From Thermotogae bacterium (GTDB taxonomy: Bacteria; Thermotogota; Thermotogae; Thermotogales; DSM-5069), in NCBI GenBank assembly GCA_003641785.1, contig QNAO01000031.1, positions 1 to 8,408 on the forward strand: a DNA stretch of 8,408 nt. The letters are read 5' to 3'. A program made the translations under genes and the position numbers. Within the stretch, counting starts at the first letter, position 1. Each line of letters starts with the position of its first letter. Below, piece after piece: positions 5,877 through 8,408 of the stretch. The notes beneath the pieces are model-generated. The model saw only the letters and a program-made list of their open reading frames with translations. It ran no database searches and was not told the DNA's origin.

Positions 5877-6856
5877 AATACGCCAAAATACTTTCATCGG
5901 GTATTTACATTCCAAGAAAAATAATGCGAAACGATGAATTTGAGAAGCTGACAGGAACCACTATAGATCCATACTACACAGAACAAATTGGCATCAACCA
6001 TCGACACATTTCCTCAGATGAGGAAACTCCAACCTATATGGCATCTGAAGCCGCTAAGATGGCTCTCGAAAGAGCAAACGTGACCGCCGATCAAGTGGAT
6101 TTGATTATCGTGGGCACTGACACTCCAGAAGCGATATCACCTCCAAATGCACCTCGAGTACAGCACTTAATCGGTGCATCAAAAACGGAGCCTTTGGCTT
6201 TCGACGTTAATGCCTCATGCGCAAATGGTGCACTAATGCTCGATATGGCGGCAAGATACATCTCGCTCGGAGACTACAAATATGTCTTGGTAATAGGGAC
6301 GTACGCAATGACAAAATTCCTTTCATGGAAATATCCCTGGGAAGCTCTTTTCTCAGATGGAGCCGGCGCGATATTGTTAACATCTCATGAAGAACCAGGA
6401 TACCTTGGAAGCGTTGCTCGCACTGATGGATCCTGGTGGCATAACTGGGGAATATACATGGGAGCTGGGACAATGAACCTTCAAGGCATTGACAGAGGGC
6501 TCCACAGACTCGATTTGAGAGCACCGTACCCAGCCACGGTGAACGAGGAAGGCTGGCCTATGTTAATAGAAAAGCTCATGAATAAGTGTTCTTTAACACA
6601 AGAGGACGTTGGTATGATATTTTTCACTCAAGTAAGGAAGAAAAGCATTATGAAAGTTATGGAAACACTAAACATGCCTCAAAACAAGACTCACACTGTT
6701 ATGGAAAAATATGGATACACTGGCTCGGCTTGTGTCTACATGGCTTATCACGACGCAGTTGAATGTGGAAAATTAGAGCGCTTAAAAGGCAGAAGCCTTG
6801 TATTCTTGACATCGGGTGTTGGCTTTCAGCAGGTCGCGGTCGCCTTTAAGTTTTGA
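5873..6856 (+). CDS. FabH-like 3-oxoacyl-ACP synthase III family protein lacking the His-Asn pair
   Basis: This 327-residue cytoplasmic protein of the thiolase fold has the length of KAS III enzymes (about 320). The N-terminal half contains YIPRKIMRNDEF, the IGINHRHI turn, VDLIIVGTDTPE and the nucleophile region DVNASCANGA with Cys116, followed by FSDGAGAILL (160-169), as in FabH. In E. coli FabH, His244 (HQAN) and Asn274 (GNTS) complete the triad. Here the aligned motifs read TQVR (252-255) and GYTG (281-284), giving Thr252 and Tyr282 at exactly the same spacing of 30 residues. The missing pair is needed for malonyl decarboxylation, so condensation looks unlikely. Acyl transfer through Cys116 is the more natural guess, as in other KAS III-like acyltransferases. 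It could instead act with a partner subunit. It overlaps the hydrolase gene by 4 bases and probably ends the operon, although no clear terminator follows. Confidence 0.85.
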   Translation: MKYAKILSSGIYIPRKIMRNDEFEKLTGTTIDPYYTEQIGINHRHISSDEETPTYMASEAAKMALERANVTADQVDLIIVGTDTPEAISPPNAPRVQHLIGASKTEPLAFDVNASCANGALMLDMAARYISLGDYKYVLVIGTYAMTKFLSWKYPWEALFSDGAGAILLTSHEEPGYLGSVARTDGSWWHNWGIYMGAGTMNLQGIDRGLHRLDLRAPYPATVNEEGWPMLIEKLMNKCSLTQEDVGMIFFTQVRKKSIMKVMETLNMPQNKTHTVMEKYGYTGSACVYMAYHDAVECGKLERLKGRSLVFLTSGVGFQQVAVAFKF

Positions 6857-6881
6857 GTTTCTAATTTTGATGTAATATTAT
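6853..6881 (+). promoter_or_regulatory. Candidate sigma-70-type promoter for the alkaline phosphatase gene
   Basis: TTGAGT (6853-6858, 4 of 6 to consensus) and TATTAT (6876-6881, 5 of 6) are separated by exactly 17 bases and lie about 47 bases before the phoA ATG. The -35 element overlaps the stop codon of the preceding gene. A perfect 6-bp inverted repeat, TCTAAT (6860-6865) and ATTAGA (6880-6885), brackets the spacer and covers the -10, and could be an operator. The region is AT-rich, so chance matches are possible. I do not recognise a Pho box. Confidence 0.45.
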
Positions 6882-6927
6882 TAGAGGTGAAGAAATCGCC
6901 ACACATTTACAAAAAGGGGGAGTTTCT

Positions 6928-8235
6928 ATGAGAAAGTTTCTCACTATTTTGCTTTTGGCACTCGTGGTCTTAGTTTTTTGTTCTGCGAAGAATGTCATTT
7001 ATCTTATTGGTGACGGCATGGGGATTAACCACTTGATTCTCACCCAATATCTTGAAGGTAAACCACTTACAATTTTGAAAGCGCCGTATACGGGATTTGT
7101 CCTCACGTATTCAGCGAACAGCAATGTTACTGATTCGGCAGCAGCCGGCACAGCTCTTGCCTGTGGATTCAAGACAAACAACGGATCCATCGGAATTCTA
7201 CCTGATGGAACAGCCGTGCCATCAATAGCAGAAATAGCTGCAATGAATGGAATTAAAACCGGCATTGTTGTCACGTGCCGCGTTACTCACGCCACACCAG
7301 CCTCCTTTTACGGACACGTTTTAAGTCGTGATGATGAAAACACTTTAGCTGAGCAGCTTGTTGAGAGTCCTCTTGATGTTGTCTTTGGTGGGGGTTGGAG
7401 GCATTTCATACCTGAAGGCGGAAAGAGGAAAGACAATAAAGATCTCATAGCCGCGGCTAAGGATAATGGCTTTGATTACATAACCACTCGAGAGGAAATG
7501 TTGAGCTATTCCGGTGACAGGGTCCTGGGCCTTTTCGCTTCCAGTCATCTTTCTCCTGCTTCTGAAAGATCTGGCTCCCAGCCAATGCTCGACGAAATGG
7601 TGGCAAAAGCGTTAGAAATACTTTCAAAGGACGGAAAGCCTTTCTTCCTCATGGTAGAGGGATCTCAAATAGACTGGGAAGCTCATGGTAACGATGTTTA
7701 TGGTGTATGGAAAGAAACCATGGAATTTGACAGAGCTGTGAAAGTTGCTCTTGATTTTCTTGCTGAAGATCCGAACACTTTGATCGTTGTGACGTCGGAC
7801 CATGAAACAGGCGGTCTGGCTCTTTCAACAGGAGGATACACGTTCGATATAGAAACGCTTAGAGGATACACCAAAAATACAGACTGGTTGGCATCTCAAT
7901 CAGGTGGAGATTACGAAAAACTAAGGGAATTGGTGAAAACCCACTGTGGTGTTGAACTCACAGATGAAGACATTGCCTATGTCAAAGAAGAGGCAACAAA
8001 ATCGTCGTATGGTTTTGCAAATGGAATAGGTAGAGTTCTCAGCATAAAAGCACAAATAGGTTGGTCAACATTTGATCACACAGGCGGACCTGTGCCAGTA
8101 TTTGCTTTCGGTTCTGGAGCAGAGCACTTTACTGGCGTTTTTGACAACACGGAACTTCCAAGATTGATAGCCCATCTCGCTGGATATCCCATGTCGTACC
8201 CTGTCTATACTGTACCATTACTTGGAGAGCACTGA
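6928..8235 (+). CDS. phoA: Secreted alkaline phosphatase, Thermotoga type
   Basis: This 435-residue exported metallo-phosphomonoesterase would release phosphate from organic esters outside the cytoplasm. A signal peptide is clear: Arg2-Lys3, a hydrophobic core over 4-17, and a likely cut after CSA20. Cys18 is not in a lipobox, because Phe precedes it. Catalytic and metal residues by comparison with E. coli PhoA are Asp29 in GDGMG, nucleophile Ser70 in TDSAAAGTA, Thr123, phosphate-binding Arg134, Glu244, Asp249, His253, Asp291-His292 in TSDHETGG, and His384 in DHTGG. The E. coli Asp153 and Lys328 positions are His121 and Trp250, the combination described for the T. maritima enzyme, which prefers cobalt, and His153 is also found in mammalian enzymes. 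Length agrees with T. maritima alkaline phosphatase (about 434). GGGGGAG (6916-6922) supports the ATG. It has its own candidate promoter and a terminator, so it is probably a separate unit. Confidence 0.95.
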   Translation: MRKFLTILLLALVVLVFCSAKNVIYLIGDGMGINHLILTQYLEGKPLTILKAPYTGFVLTYSANSNVTDSAAAGTALACGFKTNNGSIGILPDGTAVPSIAEIAAMNGIKTGIVVTCRVTHATPASFYGHVLSRDDENTLAEQLVESPLDVVFGGGWRHFIPEGGKRKDNKDLIAAAKDNGFDYITTREEMLSYSGDRVLGLFASSHLSPASERSGSQPMLDEMVAKALEILSKDGKPFFLMVEGSQIDWEAHGNDVYGVWKETMEFDRAVKVALDFLAEDPNTLIVVTSDHETGGLALSTGGYTFDIETLRGYTKNTDWLASQSGGDYEKLRELVKTHCGVELTDEDIAYVKEEATKSSYGFANGIGRVLSIKAQIGWSTFDHTGGPVPVFAFGSGAEHFTGVFDNTELPRLIAHLAGYPMSYPVYTVPLLGEH

Positions 8236-8254
8236 CGAGAAGTGATTTTGAAAC

Positions 8255-8283
8255 AAAGCCCTGCGGTTCAGCGGGGCTTTTTT
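8255..8283 (+). terminator. Intrinsic terminator after phoA, probably bidirectional
   Basis: AAAGCCCTGC (8255-8264) pairs with GCGGGGCTTT (8271-8280) in a 10-bp stem containing one G-U pair, around a 6-base loop, and is followed by T residues to 8283. On the minus strand the stem is followed by TTTGTTTC, so it could also stop transcription coming from the right, as suits a convergent gene pair. It starts 20 bases after the phoA stop. Confidence 0.9.
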
Positions 8284-8408
8284 CTCTGATCTTTGAAACT
8301 GATTAGTTCCTCTCCATCAAGAGATACTGAAAGAACATCGCTGGGAACAACAAAAAGGTGGGCCAACAGGTAGGAATAGATGCCCTGGTTAACCCCAGGA
8401 ATACTCAC
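8268..8408 (-). CDS. Possible C-terminus of a convergent gene of unknown function (5' part outside the window)
   Basis: On the minus strand, 46 codons stay open from the right edge of the window to a TGA at 8270-8268. The translation runs from SIPGVNQGIYSYLLAHLFVV (counting from the second codon at the edge), through a VSLDGEELISF segment, to the basic tail KDQRKKPR. Its mix of a hydrophobic strand or helix and a charged tail, and its codon choice, look like real protein. No plus-strand frame explains these 125 bases after the phoA terminator. The stop codon lies in the loop of that terminator, so the last coding bases double as one stem arm. I do not recognise the family and give no function. 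A chance open frame of this length is possible, so confidence is moderate. Confidence 0.5.
   Translation of the reverse strand: MSIPGVNQGIYSYLLAHLFVVPSDVLSVSLDGEELISFKDQRKKPR

Noticed and set aside
6928..6987. Alkaline phosphatase as a lipoprotein through Cys18
   Set aside because: The residue before the cysteine is Phe, whereas the lipobox needs a small residue there. A signal peptidase I site after Ala20 fits better.
671..7190. Repeated GGATCC hexamers (near 677, 4762, 5192, 6429, 7183)
   Set aside because: They fall at different codon contexts, several in Gly-Ser codons, with no regular spacing or shared flanks. They look like coding coincidence rather than a repeat or regulatory element.

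Overview
The window looks like chromosome from a thermophilic bacterium of the Thermotogales (Thermotoga/Pseudothermotoga type). Three things suggest this: the FabG-like protein closely resembles Thermotoga FabG; the alkaline phosphatase carries the His/Trp active-site pair known from the T. maritima enzyme; and the genes are tightly packed, with strong GGAGG/GGGGG ribosome binding sites and heavy AGA/ATA codon use. This assignment comes from recalled family features, not from a database search. I see no mobile element, CRISPR array, tRNA or rRNA.

Layout. Positions 1-6856 appear to be one plus-strand operon with no internal gap above 60 bases. In order it holds the 3' part of a FabG-type short-chain dehydrogenase/reductase, a secreted LivJ-type solute-binding protein, the ATPases LivG and LivF, the permease LivH, a LivM permease fused in frame to a complete alpha/beta hydrolase, and a FabH-like (KAS III) protein. 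A GC-rich hairpin lies between livJ and livG, where such transporter operons often reduce downstream expression. Positions 6857-8283 are a separate unit: a candidate promoter, a secreted alkaline phosphatase and an intrinsic terminator. From 8408 back to 8268 an open frame on the minus strand looks like the C-terminus of a convergent gene, with its stop codon in the loop of that terminator.

How the genes may work together. LivJ-G-F-H-M make a complete branched-chain-amino-acid-type (HAAT family) ABC importer. The hydrolase on the cytoplasmic end of LivM keeps a full Ser406-Asp520-His548 triad and has no in-frame ATG, GTG or TTG from which it could be made separately, so every transporter should carry a hydrolase at its inner face. 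The next gene overlaps it by 4 bases and encodes a FabH-like protein that keeps the acyl-accepting Cys116 but has Thr and Tyr where FabH has its decarboxylating His and Asn. That pattern suggests an acyltransferase rather than a condensing enzyme. Together with the ketoacyl-reductase-type SDR, my inference is a system that imports an acylated or ester-like compound, cleaves it at the membrane and transfers or processes the acyl group. The substrate cannot be read from the sequence.
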